Part shown: positions 37,599-46,838 of the stretch, piece after piece
How the letters are laid out: each line of letters starts with the position of its first letter
Position numbering within the stretch: the first letter of the stretch is position 1
NCBI GenBank assembly: GCA_016217595.1
Contig: JACRHS010000018.1
Coordinates: 1-64,000 of the forward strand
DNA from: Opitutia bacterium
GTDB lineage: Bacteria; Verrucomicrobiota; Verrucomicrobiia; Opitutales; Opitutaceae
Direction: 5' to 3'
DNA length: 64,000 bases
Program-made: the position numbers and the translations under genes
The notes under the pieces: model-generated
What the model saw: only the letters and a program-made list of their open reading frames with translations
Databases searched by the model: none
Told to the model about the DNA's origin: nothing

Positions 37599-38951
37599 AT
37601 GATTAATAAAAGCCCTAATTCATCGTTTCGCCGTGCGCATTGGCCCCAGCGCAGTCTGGCTTCGTTCGCCCCAACCCTCGCCCGTTTGGCCTCCTGCGCG
37701 TTTGCGCTGGGTGCGTTGACGCTGGGCCAGACCGCCAGCGCTGCGCAAACCTACTCGCGCACCAACAAGTTTTTCAATGGCACCGGTGTCGCTGGCACGA
37801 GCACCACGTATCACTCGTACCGCATTCCTGCGCTCCTGACCGGGTATCAAAATACCCTGTTCGTGTTTTGCGAAGCGCATCTGAATTCCGCGAGCGATTG
37901 GGGCACGCCCATCGATTTGGTGTACAAGCGCTCGACGAACAACGGCGGGTCTTGGGAACCCATGAAGGTATTGGCTGGCGCGGCGAATACGCCTGCCGGG
38001 TCGCGCGGCTGGACCAATCCGACGGCCGTCTACGAGCCGACTTGGAGCGGCGGACCGACCATGGGAAGAATTCACCTCTTCTTCAATTGGCACTCGGAAT
38101 CAGAAACCGGCCTCGACACGCTCGTCTATGGCGATACGCGCGTTTATTATATGTATTCCGATGACAACGGCGCCAATTGGTCCGCGCGCGTTAATCTCAC
38201 CAGTACGCTCAATCCATCGTCGCTGGGGCTGGCCTACGATAACGTCGGACCCGGGATTGGCATTCGCAAAGCGCAGACGCAGGCGGGCCTGCTCATTGTT
38301 CCAGCACTCTCCCGCAATTTCTACAGCCTCGATCATGGTGCTCACTGGTACTACCGTCGCGTTCCCGCCGGGACGAGCGGTCACATCACCAACGAGGGCG
38401 CCATCGTGGAATGTCTCGACGGCACGCTGTTGCGCAATGATCGACCGAAGGGCGACACCTGGGATATCGCCAAGACCCGCTGGATCAGCTACGGGGAGCT
38501 CATCGCAAATAGCGATGGCACGGCGACGGGAGATTTCGCTAACTATGTTTCGCAAGCCGTTCTGCTCGACCCGAAATGCCAGGGGTCGATCCTGCGCTAC
38601 AATTTCAACAGTCCGGACCGCGTCATCTTCCTCAATTCCGACAACACCACGGACCGCTGCCGGATGAAAGTGCGCATCAGCTATGACGATGGCTTAACCT
38701 GGCCGCGTGCGCGGTGGTTATATGAGGGGACTCCGCCAGACAATTATCCGTCGGTGTCGAATGCTCAGGATGCCGGCATGGGCGGGTATTCTTCCATGAT
38801 CAAGCATCCCAGCATCGGTATTGTGGCCGGGGTTGAGATTTGCGAGGGGGGCAAGGATAACTACAATAACGTCGCTTATGCCCGTTCGATCGATCTGCAC
38901 ATGTTCAATATCGAGTGGATAAATAAAGGGCAGTCAGAAGCCGGATTCTGA
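37599..38951 (+). CDS. Secreted sialidase (GH33-like, Asp-box propeller)
   Basis: 450 residues with a long signal sequence (arginines, then LASCAFALGALTLGQTASA). The conserved Arg is in YHSYRIPALLTG. Asp boxes are visible as STNNGGSW, SDDNGANW, SLDHGAHW and SYDDGLTW. The Glu position is probably in NEGAIVECLDGTLLRN. This matches exo-alpha-sialidases of GH33, which release terminal sialic acid. The C-terminal part is less standard (GGYSSMIKHPSIGIVAGVEI). It is first in the locus after the regulator and before the tandem receptors, and ends at a strong terminator. Confidence 0.88.
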   Translation: MINKSPNSSFRRAHWPQRSLASFAPTLARLASCAFALGALTLGQTASAAQTYSRTNKFFNGTGVAGTSTTYHSYRIPALLTGYQNTLFVFCEAHLNSASDWGTPIDLVYKRSTNNGGSWEPMKVLAGAANTPAGSRGWTNPTAVYEPTWSGGPTMGRIHLFFNWHSESETGLDTLVYGDTRVYYMYSDDNGANWSARVNLTSTLNPSSLGLAYDNVGPGIGIRKAQTQAGLLIVPALSRNFYSLDHGAHWYYRRVPAGTSGHITNEGAIVECLDGTLLRNDRPKGDTWDIAKTRWISYGELIANSDGTATGDFANYVSQAVLLDPKCQGSILRYNFNSPDRVIFLNSDNTTDRCRMKVRISYDDGLTWPRARWLYEGTPPDNYPSVSNAQDAGMGGYSSMIKHPSIGIVAGVEICEGGKDNYNNVAYARSIDLHMFNIEWINKGQSEAGF

Positions 38952-39014
38952 GCGGGGCTAATGCCTCACCATAATCCCACGCGCAGTTTTTAGGCGGATA
39001 ACTCCCGCCCCACC

Positions 39015-39049
39015 GGCCCGCTGGTCTCATCCACCAGCGGGCCTTTTTA
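39015..39049 (+). terminator. Intrinsic terminator after sialidase
   Basis: GGCCCGCTGG (39015-39024) pairs with CCAGCGGGCC (39034-39043) and is followed by TTTTTATT. It lies about 60 bp past the sialidase stop. Confidence 0.92.
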
Positions 39050-39123
39050 TTGCATCATGTGCGTGATAGATGGGTTGTGCTGAGATTTCTGTGATCAAAT
39101 GATTATATGTAGATGTAGGTTGA

Positions 39124-39214
39124 TATAATATGTGTGCAGTAGCATCTAAAAAATTGGTTTACACCCTGAACCACCGCTTTGGGGTTTCGCAAAACCGGAC
39201 AGAGATTGTTATGC
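39124..39214 (+). promoter_or_regulatory. Promoter region of first tandem TonB receptor
   Basis: The AT-rich stretch before the gene contains a perfect TATAAT at 39124-39129 (no convincing -35 at the usual distance). Further on, GTTTCGC (39184-39190), 17 bp and GTTATGC (39208-39214) repeat the site found before the sialidase. It begins 101 bp before the receptor ATG. The remainder of 38952-39284 has only the terminator. Confidence 0.5.
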
Positions 39215-39284
39215 GCAGAGGTCACCGACGTTTTTGCCTCCCAAGGCGTCGCTAGCAGACCAATAAACTCCAACCACCTCTGTT

Positions 39285-41603
39285 ATGAACACCTTGTTTG
39301 CCAAACCTCTGGCTCACCCGTTCGTCTTACTTGCGCTCGGGACCGCTTGGACCGCCGCCTCAGTGCTGGCGCAAACTCCAGCTTCGACGCCCCCACCCAA
39401 AGATGATTCCATCGTTTTGTCGGTCTTCGAGGTCACGACCTCCAAGGACGTCGGGTATCAATCCAGCAATGCCGCGGAAGCCACGCGTATGAACACGCCC
39501 ATCGAGGACATCCCGATGAACGTGACCATTTATAACCAGCAGATGATCGAGGATCTCCTCGCCACCGACACCTCGCAGCTGCTGGCGTTTGAGGCCTCCG
39601 CGGTGAAAACCACCGAAAACGACGGCTTCATGTCCCGTGGCTTTGCCAGCGTGGGAACGAGCTTCGTGAACGGTTTCGCGCAGACGACCGGCTTCGGGGC
39701 GCAACCGCTGGCCAACATTGAGCGCGTGGAGGTCCTTCAAGGCCCGGCGGCTGTCCTCTTCGGCTCGGGTGGTTATGGTGCCACGTTCAACCGCATCACC
39801 AAGCAGCCGCGGCCGAACCGGTTTACCAACTTCCGCACCATCATGAGCGATGATCATGGGTACCGTGTGGAGTTGGACCACAATACGGGCGCGCTCCCGT
39901 ACTTCGGGGGCGAAAAGCTGAGTTTCCGCATCAATGGCGCGGTCGAACGCAGCACCACCTGGTCTGGTCTGCGCAAGGGCGAAGATGCCATCGCGCCCTC
40001 GCTGGCGTGGAATATCGGACCCAAGACCAAGGTGGTCCTCGAATACATTTATCATTGGCAAGATACCCAGGCGGGCTGGGAGACGCCAATGCACGCGGGC
40101 CAGTCGGGCTTTGTCACCGGTGACGGCACCTACCGGGTGACACCGCGCAGAACCAATTGGGTGATCCCTGAGGATTTCCGCCACAATACGCGTCAAACGC
40201 TTTCCTCCGATTTCCGCCACGCCTTCTCGGACAAGTTCCAATTCCGCTCCCAGATCCAATACGAGACCCGGGCGCAGATGATTCAAGAGACGATGGCGAC
40301 CGGCAACCTCACCACCTTGCTCGATACTATACTGGTGGGACTCTCCTGGCGCCAAGTTCCGCGCATCACGCGCACCTATCGTACCCGCGACGAGTTCATC
40401 TGGCAGTTCAAGACCGGCCCGGTAAGTCATCGGGTGCTCTTCGGCTATGGCTGGCAGCAGCAATATGATCGCAATACAACCTATCGTTCCGCGGTCAGCG
40501 GCGCGCAGGCTTCTTATAAGATCACCTATGCCCAGTTTCTCGCCAATCCCGCGCTCGGCGGCTATACTATGCCCAAGCCTGGCGAGAGACCCCTGCTGAT
40601 ACCCATCAACTTGTTCGATCGCGGCGTCGAACCTCCGGTCCCGGCGATTGCCGACCGCGCACCGGCCGTGCTCAACGCCGATGCGCAAAGCTATACATCC
40701 AATCAGGACTTCTATGTGAATGATGTCTTCTCGTTTGCCAGAGACCGCGTCTTTGTTGTGGCCGGGGTGCGCCACACCGATTTTCAGCGCAAGAACATCA
40801 CTTGGAACTCCGGCGCCACGCTGAAATTATCTGCGCCCACGGCTTATAGTGTCGACGACGCCACCACCACCAGCATTGGCGCGACGTGGCATCTCAATGC
40901 CGCCAAGACGCTCAGCCTCTACGGAAATATGAATACCTCTTTTGCCCCCCAATACAATGTGCAGCCCGATGGCACCAAGCTCGATAATGAAGCCGGGAAG
41001 CAAAAGGAAATCGGGCTCCGTTTCAGCCTGTTCCAAGGCCGGATCCAAAGTTTGTTTTCCTACTTCGATATCCTTCAGGACAATGTTACCAGCGCCGATC
41101 CCGCCCCCGGCCGCACAGGTTACTACATCCAGAAGAGCGGCCAGCGCAGCACCGGGTTCGAGTGCAAAGTCAACGCTCGCATCACCGACAGTTGGTCGAT
41201 CATGGGCAGTGGCGCGGACATCGATGCGCGCAACGACATCACTGGCGAAGCCAAGGATCTGCAGCCGCAATACCGCTTTGCAGTGATCAACACCTACAAT
41301 TTCAAGAAAGGCACCCTCAAGGGTCTCCGCTTGACCTTGGCCCAGCGGTTTCAGGGCGAGCGTCCGCTCACCAACTCGACGGCACGCGGCGAAACAGACT
41401 GGGGTCCGTTGCCGGCCTACTGGAACCACGATATCGTCATTGGTTACAAATACCGCTTCGCGAAGAGTCGGTACACGTGGGATTTCTTGTTCAAGGTTTC
41501 CAACATCCTCGATAACACGGATCAGTACTACGTGGCTGCATATCATCGTTTCACGATCGATGCGGGCCGCACCTGGCAGGGCGTGGCCAGCGTTCGCTTC
41601 TAA
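39285..41603 (+). CDS. TonB-dependent outer-membrane receptor (tandem copy 1)
   Basis: 772 residues: signal peptide, a short segment with IVLSVFEVTTSKDVGYQ, plug domain (IPMNVTIYNQQMIEDL; GFGAQPLANIERVEVLQGPA; VLFGSGGYGATFNRITKQ) and a 22-strand-like barrel ending in the signature Phe (VASVRF). No N-terminal STN signalling domain. Energised by TonB-ExbBD (not in window), it would import a ligand larger than porins allow, probably an oligosaccharide or a sialic-acid-containing product given the neighbours. The nearest paralogue is the next gene: a 117-bp stretch (39459-39575) is 97% identical in DNA to 42131-42247, with only synonymous differences. Confidence 0.92.
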   Translation: MNTLFAKPLAHPFVLLALGTAWTAASVLAQTPASTPPPKDDSIVLSVFEVTTSKDVGYQSSNAAEATRMNTPIEDIPMNVTIYNQQMIEDLLATDTSQLLAFEASAVKTTENDGFMSRGFASVGTSFVNGFAQTTGFGAQPLANIERVEVLQGPAAVLFGSGGYGATFNRITKQPRPNRFTNFRTIMSDDHGYRVELDHNTGALPYFGGEKLSFRINGAVERSTTWSGLRKGEDAIAPSLAWNIGPKTKVVLEYIYHWQDTQAGWETPMHAGQSGFVTGDGTYRVTPRRTNWVIPEDFRHNTRQTLSSDFRHAFSDKFQFRSQIQYETRAQMIQETMATGNLTTLLDTILVGLSWRQVPRITRTYRTRDEFIWQFKTGPVSHRVLFGYGWQQQYDRNTTYRSAVSGAQASYKITYAQFLANPALGGYTMPKPGERPLLIPINLFDRGVEPPVPAIADRAPAVLNADAQSYTSNQDFYVNDVFSFARDRVFVVAGVRHTDFQRKNITWNSGATLKLSAPTAYSVDDATTTSIGATWHLNAAKTLSLYGNMNTSFAPQYNVQPDGTKLDNEAGKQKEIGLRFSLFQGRIQSLFSYFDILQDNVTSADPAPGRTGYYIQKSGQRSTGFECKVNARITDSWSIMGSGADIDARNDITGEAKDLQPQYRFAVINTYNFKKGTLKGLRLTLAQRFQGERPLTNSTARGETDWGPLPAYWNHDIVIGYKYRFAKSRYTWDFLFKVSNILDNTDQYYVAAYHRFTIDAGRTWQGVASVRF

Positions 41604-41684
41604 GCATCAAAATTGGCTGGTATCTCAAGTGGCGCATCGTGTCGGGCCGACCGATGCGCTCTGGCTGACAATTTTTGCACCCAG

Positions 41685-41716
41685 GCCCGCTGGCATTCCA
41701 GCGGGCTTTCCATTTT
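41685..41716 (+). terminator. Intrinsic terminator after TonB receptor 1
   Basis: GCCCGCTGG (41685-41693), loop CATT, CCAGCGGGC (41698-41706), then TTTCCATTTT. It lies about 80 bp after the receptor stop, indicating that the two receptors are separate transcripts. The rest of 41604-41947 is the upstream region of receptor 2. Confidence 0.85.
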
Positions 41717-41837
41717 GGGTTCCGGACATTGCCCTATCATACTCCCGGGCAAGGTGCTGGCGTGGTGTGTTTGCCATTCTATCCGAGAAATTTGCGTTTT
41801 CTTAGAAGTGGTCCTTGATTGGAACCACCAATTCGAG

Positions 41838-41868
41838 GTTTCGCTTTGCTGATACTGCGTCGATATGT
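41838..41868 (+). promoter_or_regulatory. GTTTCGC-N17-GATATGT site before TonB receptor 2
   Basis: GTTTCGC (41838-41844), 17 bp, GATATGT (41862-41868), 110 bp before the receptor ATG. It is the third copy of the site seen at 37502 and 39184. In all three the second half continues with a purine-C-purine-G pattern. Confidence 0.45.
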
Positions 41869-41947
41869 GCGGTGCTCGTCGGAGCGCCCTCGCCCCACAT
41901 GGGTGTCCCCCCCACTGATCAATAACCCTCCAACCGTTGAAATCCTC

Positions 41948-44272
41948 ATGAACTTATCTCGCGCAAGTTATCTGGCGCATCCGCTCTTGGCTTTAGTCCT
42001 CGGGACCGTGTGCTCCGTTACCACGACGCTGGCCCAGACTGCGCCGGCGGCCAAACCCGCTGCCGCTGCTCAGGAAGAATCCATCATCCTCTCTGTCTTC
42101 GAAGTTACGACGGCGAAGGATATCGGTTACCAATCCAGCAATGCGGCGGAAGCCACTCGTATGAACACGCCCATCGAGGACATCCCGATGAACGTGACCA
42201 TTTATAACCAACAGATGATCGAGGATCTCCTCGCCACCGACACCTCGGAACTGCTGGCCTTCGAAGCCTCGTCGGTAAAGCGCACCGAGAACGACGGGTT
42301 CCTCTCGCGCGGTTTCTCCCAAGTCGGGTCGAGCTTCGTGAACGGCTTTGCGCAGACGACCGGCTTCGGGGCGCAACCCCTGGCCAACATTGAGCGCGTC
42401 GAGGTTCTCCAAGGCCCGGCGGCCGTGCTTTTCGGTTCGGGCGGTTTTGGCGCCACCTACAACCGCATCACCAAACAGGCACGGGCCAATGCATTCACGA
42501 ATTTCAGGACCATCCTGAGCGACGATCACTCCTACCGAGCCGAGCTGGATTACAATGCTGGGTACATCCCGGCTTTCGGCAAAAAACTGCTGTTCCGTTT
42601 TAACACCGTCCGTGATCGCAGCACCACCTGGTTCGGGCAGCGCAAAGCTGAGGATGTCTTTGCCCCGACAGTGACATGGAATATTTCGCGTAACACCAAA
42701 GCGGTTTTCGATTATATCTACAACTGGCAAGACCGTCAGGCGAGTTGGGAAACACCCATCCATGCGGGCGATCCGAAGGGTCTGGTCACAGGCGACGGAG
42801 TCTATCGCGAGACACCGCGCAATATCCACTGGGGTATCCCGGAGGATTATCGCCGCAATACGCGCCAGTCGCTCTCGACCGATATCCGCCACAGTTTTTC
42901 CGATAATTTCCAGTTCCGCGCGCAAGCGCAGTATGAGGTTCGGTTGCAGGCGCAGGAAGAAACCGTGGCGAACGGCACGTTTCTGAGCATTCTGCGCGAT
43001 ACCGCGCTCATCGGTCGTTACTGGCGCCAGATTCCGCGCACCACGCGCTCCTACCGCACGCGCGATGAGTTCATTTGGAATTTCAAGACCGGTTCGATAG
43101 TCCACCGGATGCTCTTCGGCTTCGGCTGGCAGCAGCAATATGACCGGAACACCACCTACCAGTCGGCTTCCAGCGGCAATAACAACACCTACGCCAATGT
43201 CTCCTATGCCCAATTTTTGGCCAACCCGGCGCTGGCCGGCTACACCCCGGGGACAGGCGTAAACCCCCTGCTCCTGCCCGTGAATATGTTTGACCGCGGA
43301 GTGGAGCCCCCGACCCCCGGTATCGCCAAGCGGCCGGTGGCGGCCCTCAACGCCGATGCGCAGTCCTACACGTCCAACCAGGACTACTACATCAACGACG
43401 TCTTCTCCTTTGCCCAAGATCGTGTCTTTGTCGTGGCCGGGTTGCGCCACACCGATTTCCAACGTAAGATCATCACTTGGAATTCCGGTGCCACCCTCCG
43501 GCCCTCTGCACCCACAGTCTATACGCTCGCTGATGCTACGACCAGTAGTGTGGGCGCGACGTGGCATCTTACTTCTGCCAAGACCCTCAGCCTCTATGCG
43601 AATATGAACACCTCCTTCGCTCCTATATACAATGTCCAGCCCGATGGTTCCCCGCTGGACAGCGAGGTTGGTCTGCAAAAGGAGGTCGGCATCCGTTTTA
43701 ATCTTCTCAGCTCCCGGATCCAAGGCTTGGTCTCCTACTTTGATATTCTACAAGACAATGTCACCAGCGCTGATCCCCTCCGTCCCGGGTACTTCATTCA
43801 GAGAAGCGGCCAGCGCGCCACTGGCTTCGAGGGCAAACTCAATGCGCGTATGACCGATGGCTGGGCGATCACGGGCAGCTTCGCCGATATCGACGCGCGC
43901 AATGACATCACCGGTGTCGCGACGGATCTTCAGCCGCAATACAAGGTGTCGGTGATCAATACCTACAATTTTTCGAAGGGCTCGCTTAAAGGTCTTCGTC
44001 TTACACTAGCCCAACGGTTTACGGGTGAACGCCCGCTCACCAATTCGACCTCGCGTGGAGAACCGAACTGGGGTCCGATGCCGGCCTATTGGAATCATGA
44101 TTTTGTCGTAGGGTACAAACTTAGGGCCGCCAAGAGCCGGTATACGTGGGATCTTTTGTTCAAGCTCTCCAACGTTCTGAATAACACCGATCAGTACTAC
44201 GTCGGTGCATGGCACCGTTACACGCTGGATCCAGGCCGCCAGTGGCAGGCCACGGCCAGCGTCCGCTTCTAA
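41948..44272 (+). CDS. TonB-dependent outer-membrane receptor (tandem copy 2)
   Basis: 774 residues from ATG 41948, which opens a signal peptide (YLAHPLLALVLGTVCSVTTT). It is close in sequence throughout to the receptor at 39285: same SVFEVTTAKDIGYQSSNA start, same plug (GFGAQPLANIERVEVLQGPA), same barrel phrases (FAQDRVFVVAGLRHTDFQR, DNVTSADP) and the same final VRF. Differences cluster in putative surface loops, which suggests related but not identical ligands. No STN domain. It ends at a strong terminator. Confidence 0.92.
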   Translation: MNLSRASYLAHPLLALVLGTVCSVTTTLAQTAPAAKPAAAAQEESIILSVFEVTTAKDIGYQSSNAAEATRMNTPIEDIPMNVTIYNQQMIEDLLATDTSELLAFEASSVKRTENDGFLSRGFSQVGSSFVNGFAQTTGFGAQPLANIERVEVLQGPAAVLFGSGGFGATYNRITKQARANAFTNFRTILSDDHSYRAELDYNAGYIPAFGKKLLFRFNTVRDRSTTWFGQRKAEDVFAPTVTWNISRNTKAVFDYIYNWQDRQASWETPIHAGDPKGLVTGDGVYRETPRNIHWGIPEDYRRNTRQSLSTDIRHSFSDNFQFRAQAQYEVRLQAQEETVANGTFLSILRDTALIGRYWRQIPRTTRSYRTRDEFIWNFKTGSIVHRMLFGFGWQQQYDRNTTYQSASSGNNNTYANVSYAQFLANPALAGYTPGTGVNPLLLPVNMFDRGVEPPTPGIAKRPVAALNADAQSYTSNQDYYINDVFSFAQDRVFVVAGLRHTDFQRKIITWNSGATLRPSAPTVYTLADATTSSVGATWHLTSAKTLSLYANMNTSFAPIYNVQPDGSPLDSEVGLQKEVGIRFNLLSSRIQGLVSYFDILQDNVTSADPLRPGYFIQRSGQRATGFEGKLNARMTDGWAITGSFADIDARNDITGVATDLQPQYKVSVINTYNFSKGSLKGLRLTLAQRFTGERPLTNSTSRGEPNWGPMPAYWNHDFVVGYKLRAAKSRYTWDLLFKLSNVLNNTDQYYVGAWHRYTLDPGRQWQATASVRF

Positions 44273-44287
44273 CGAATCTTCTGGGGC

Positions 44288-44320
44288 GCGGGGACGACTT
44301 TATGTCGTCCCCGCTTTTTT
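44288..44320 (+). terminator. Intrinsic terminator after TonB receptor 2
   Basis: GCGGGGACGAC (44288-44298), loop TTTAT, GTCGTCCCCGC (44304-44314), followed by TTTTTTTATTTT. The stem is perfect and the T-run long. Confidence 0.95.
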
Positions 44321-44443
44321 TATTTTCAGGGCTGGCGATCAGGCACGGACTTTTGTGCCACTTGCCAATACCATGATGATATAGGCAAGCGGTTCAGGGT
44401 TTTGCCGGCTAATTGTAGTCGAAAAACGAGGGTATGCGGTATC

Positions 44444-44463
44444 GCAAAAGGACCTCCCTTTGC
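44444..44463. promoter_or_regulatory. Palindrome upstream of Asp-box protein
   Basis: GCAAAAGGACCTCCCTTTGC: arms GCAAAAGG and CCCTTTGC (7 of 8 pairs). It is preceded by TATC, giving a TCGCAAAA run also found in the site at 39184. A further TTATGCGC at 44511-44518 resembles the second half of the GTTTCGC-N17 site, but the first half is missing at the expected distance. Confidence 0.35.
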
Positions 44464-44546
44464 GCATTGAGGCATGAGACCCCGCTGATGGAGTGACAGC
44501 GCCGGGCGCATTATGCGCTTGGCGGTATCCGTTCCTCCCCATCCCA

Positions 44547-46739
44547 ATGACCAACTCTAACTCTATACCCATGTCCAGACGCGCCGGTTTTGCGTATGCA
44601 GCCGGTGGCTTTCGTTTCCTTCAGGTTCTCTCTCTTTTAGTTATGGCCGTCGCATTGCTTGCGACCAACGAATCCCGCGCCGAAGGCGTGACCGGGGTGA
44701 CTGAACTCTATTCGGTCCCCTCTTCGTGGTATCAACTCCGGACGGTGGAAATTGTCTGCTACGATGCGACCCATGTCGCTATCGCCTGGCGGAATGAACC
44801 CGACTCGGTGGAGCACGATCGCGGCGACATCATGTTCAAGAGTGGCAGTTCGGCCGATGGTGGCGCCACCTGGACTTGGAGTGCCACGCAGTACATGAAG
44901 CAAAGCGACAGCACCGCATCTTATGTGAATGTGGTTATGTATAACGAGTCGGGCACGTTGTACGCCTTCATTGGTAAATCCAATCCCATCTCCAATCCCG
45001 ATCCCGGGACATCGGTGAATGTGTGCATGAAGAGCACCAACATGGGCGTCTCCTGGACCCCGCAGGCGATCACCAATTCCTACACCGGGCATATGGCACT
45101 CGGTGGGCACATCGTCAAATCCGGCACCACCTACTTCATGCCCTTCCATGCCAGCGGCACACAGGGCTTTTTGAAGTCCACGAATCTGATCAATTGGTCC
45201 CTGGCCGGCATCGTGCCCAATCCGGAGGACGTTTCTCTCCAGGAAGGCTTCTTGGTCGTTTCGCAGGACAACCCCAACCACCTCATCTGCAAAATGCGGG
45301 TCAAGGTGACGGATGGCGGTGGGCTGGGCTATGCCTACTCCTCGATCAGCACTGATGGCGGCACCACGTGGTCCAATGCGATCAAGGATCTCGAGCTGCC
45401 CAACTGGGGTGTGAAGGGGTGCCTGTATAAGGACTCCAACAATCAATACGTCTATCTCTACAACACGGAAGACGACCGGGAAACGCTTTACTATAAGACC
45501 CGCGCCCCGGGCAAGCCGTGGAAGGCCGGCCGCCCGTTTACCTCCAATACGCTCGCGGGGAAAGATTGCTATGCGATGCTATCGGAGTACGCCCCGGGCA
45601 AATATTATGCCCTCTGGGAAAACTCCTACCACAATGTGTATTTTGGGAAGCTGGACGTCTCCGATGCGATCACCACCCAGGACGTGATGGACACTGACTG
45701 GAACAATCTCACCGGCTGGACCGTCAGCCCCGGCAGCGGTCTCGCCGAGATCAGCCCCGCCGGACAATTGCACCTGAAGAGCACGACGGCCTCGGTCGCC
45801 AGTGTACTGAAGAATGTCGGTCCGACGACTTCCTTCACCCTCGATATGCGCGCGCAGGTCAGTGACCACACCAGCACCGCCGGCATTAGCTTGGGCACGA
45901 AAATAATCGCCGGCACGAGAAGGCTGATGCTCGATTTCAAGACTGACGGTGTTTACTCCATGGTGGGCTCGGCCACCACGTGGAGCCGGGTCTTCACCCA
46001 GGCCGGTGACACCGCCTGGCACAACTGGCGCGTGACGGTGGATGCCGCCGGCGTGGCGCGGCTCTATCAGGACGGCGGCCAGTCGCTCGCGAGCTGGAGC
46101 ATTCAGAGCCCTTACGTTAACACCAATCCGCTGTTCCAGCACTGGGTGGAAGGCGTCAGCGGCAACGGCTGCGAGGCGCGCATCGATTGGTCGACTGTGA
46201 GCGAGGGCGTCGTCGCGAATGACTTTGTCGATCTCGTCGGTCTGACGGTTGCGGCCGGTGGCGGCACGGTGGAAATCAGCCCCGCCAGCCAGTTGCACAT
46301 GCGCAGTGCCAACAATACCAACGCCGAGATCACCGTGCCGAACGGCCCGGGCACGACGGCGCCGTTCTCCTTAGAGTTCCGCGCCCAGGTCAACGCCTAC
46401 ACGGCCAACGCGCCCGCCACCGGCGTCAGCCTCGGGCTCAAAGTGCACAATGGCGCGAAACGCCTCATGCTCGCGATCCAGGGCGATGGCGTGTACTCGG
46501 TCCTCTCCGGCGGCTCGGCCTGGGTCAAAGTCTATAACACCACCAATGACACCAACTGGCACGTCTGGCGGGTGGAGGTGGATGCTTCCGGAACAGCGCG
46601 CCTCTACCGCGATGGAGGCCCGCAACTCGCGAGCTGGAGCATCCAGGCGGACACAGGTTATGCGCGGTTCGGGTCCTGGGTGAAGGGCTCGTCCACCAGC
46701 CCGGCGGAAGCCCGGTTGGATTGGGTCAAAGTGAATTAA
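44547..46739 (+). CDS. Secreted Asp-box (sialidase-fold) protein with two C-terminal jelly-roll-like modules
   Basis: 730 residues from ATG 44547 (44571 also possible), signal peptide to about SRAEG. The first ~370 residues form an Asp-box propeller (SADGGATW, STNMGVSW, STDGGTTW) but lack a clear RIP arginine motif, so canonical sialidase activity is uncertain. The rest is two tandem copies of about 170 residues: copy 1 from DTDWNNLTGWTVSPGSG, copy 2 from NDFVDLVGLTVAAGGGT. Both contain RRLMLDFKTDGVYS or KRLMLAIQGDGVYS and ARLYQDGGQSLASWSIQ or ARLYRDGGPQLASWSIQ. These look like concanavalin/LamG-like glycan-binding modules. It is probably a glycan-binding or hydrolysing surface or secreted protein. 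Confidence 0.82.
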   Translation: MTNSNSIPMSRRAGFAYAAGGFRFLQVLSLLVMAVALLATNESRAEGVTGVTELYSVPSSWYQLRTVEIVCYDATHVAIAWRNEPDSVEHDRGDIMFKSGSSADGGATWTWSATQYMKQSDSTASYVNVVMYNESGTLYAFIGKSNPISNPDPGTSVNVCMKSTNMGVSWTPQAITNSYTGHMALGGHIVKSGTTYFMPFHASGTQGFLKSTNLINWSLAGIVPNPEDVSLQEGFLVVSQDNPNHLICKMRVKVTDGGGLGYAYSSISTDGGTTWSNAIKDLELPNWGVKGCLYKDSNNQYVYLYNTEDDRETLYYKTRAPGKPWKAGRPFTSNTLAGKDCYAMLSEYAPGKYYALWENSYHNVYFGKLDVSDAITTQDVMDTDWNNLTGWTVSPGSGLAEISPAGQLHLKSTTASVASVLKNVGPTTSFTLDMRAQVSDHTSTAGISLGTKIIAGTRRLMLDFKTDGVYSMVGSATTWSRVFTQAGDTAWHNWRVTVDAAGVARLYQDGGQSLASWSIQSPYVNTNPLFQHWVEGVSGNGCEARIDWSTVSEGVVANDFVDLVGLTVAAGGGTVEISPASQLHMRSANNTNAEITVPNGPGTTAPFSLEFRAQVNAYTANAPATGVSLGLKVHNGAKRLMLAIQGDGVYSVLSGGSAWVKVYNTTNDTNWHVWRVEVDASGTARLYRDGGPQLASWSIQADTGYARFGSWVKGSSTSPAEARLDWVKVN

Positions 46740-46770
46740 ACCTTCGCCAATCCACCGCTCTCATCTCAGC

Positions 46771-46801
46771 ATGCCGGCGTCGCCCGACGCCGGCATTTTT
46801 G
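46771..46801 (+). terminator. Intrinsic terminator after Asp-box protein
   Basis: ATGCCGGCGTCG (46771-46782), loop CC, CGACGCCGGCAT (46785-46796), then TTTT. The stem is perfect (12 bp), 30 bp after the stop. Confidence 0.92.
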
Positions 46802-46838
46802 CTGTTAATCAAACGCTCTGCCTCACCTTTCCCCTGCC

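Noticed and set aside
38952-39284. AT-rich region as a possible foreign insertion or sRNA gene
   Set aside because: It holds a terminator, a TATAAT and the shared upstream site; no further structure is visible.
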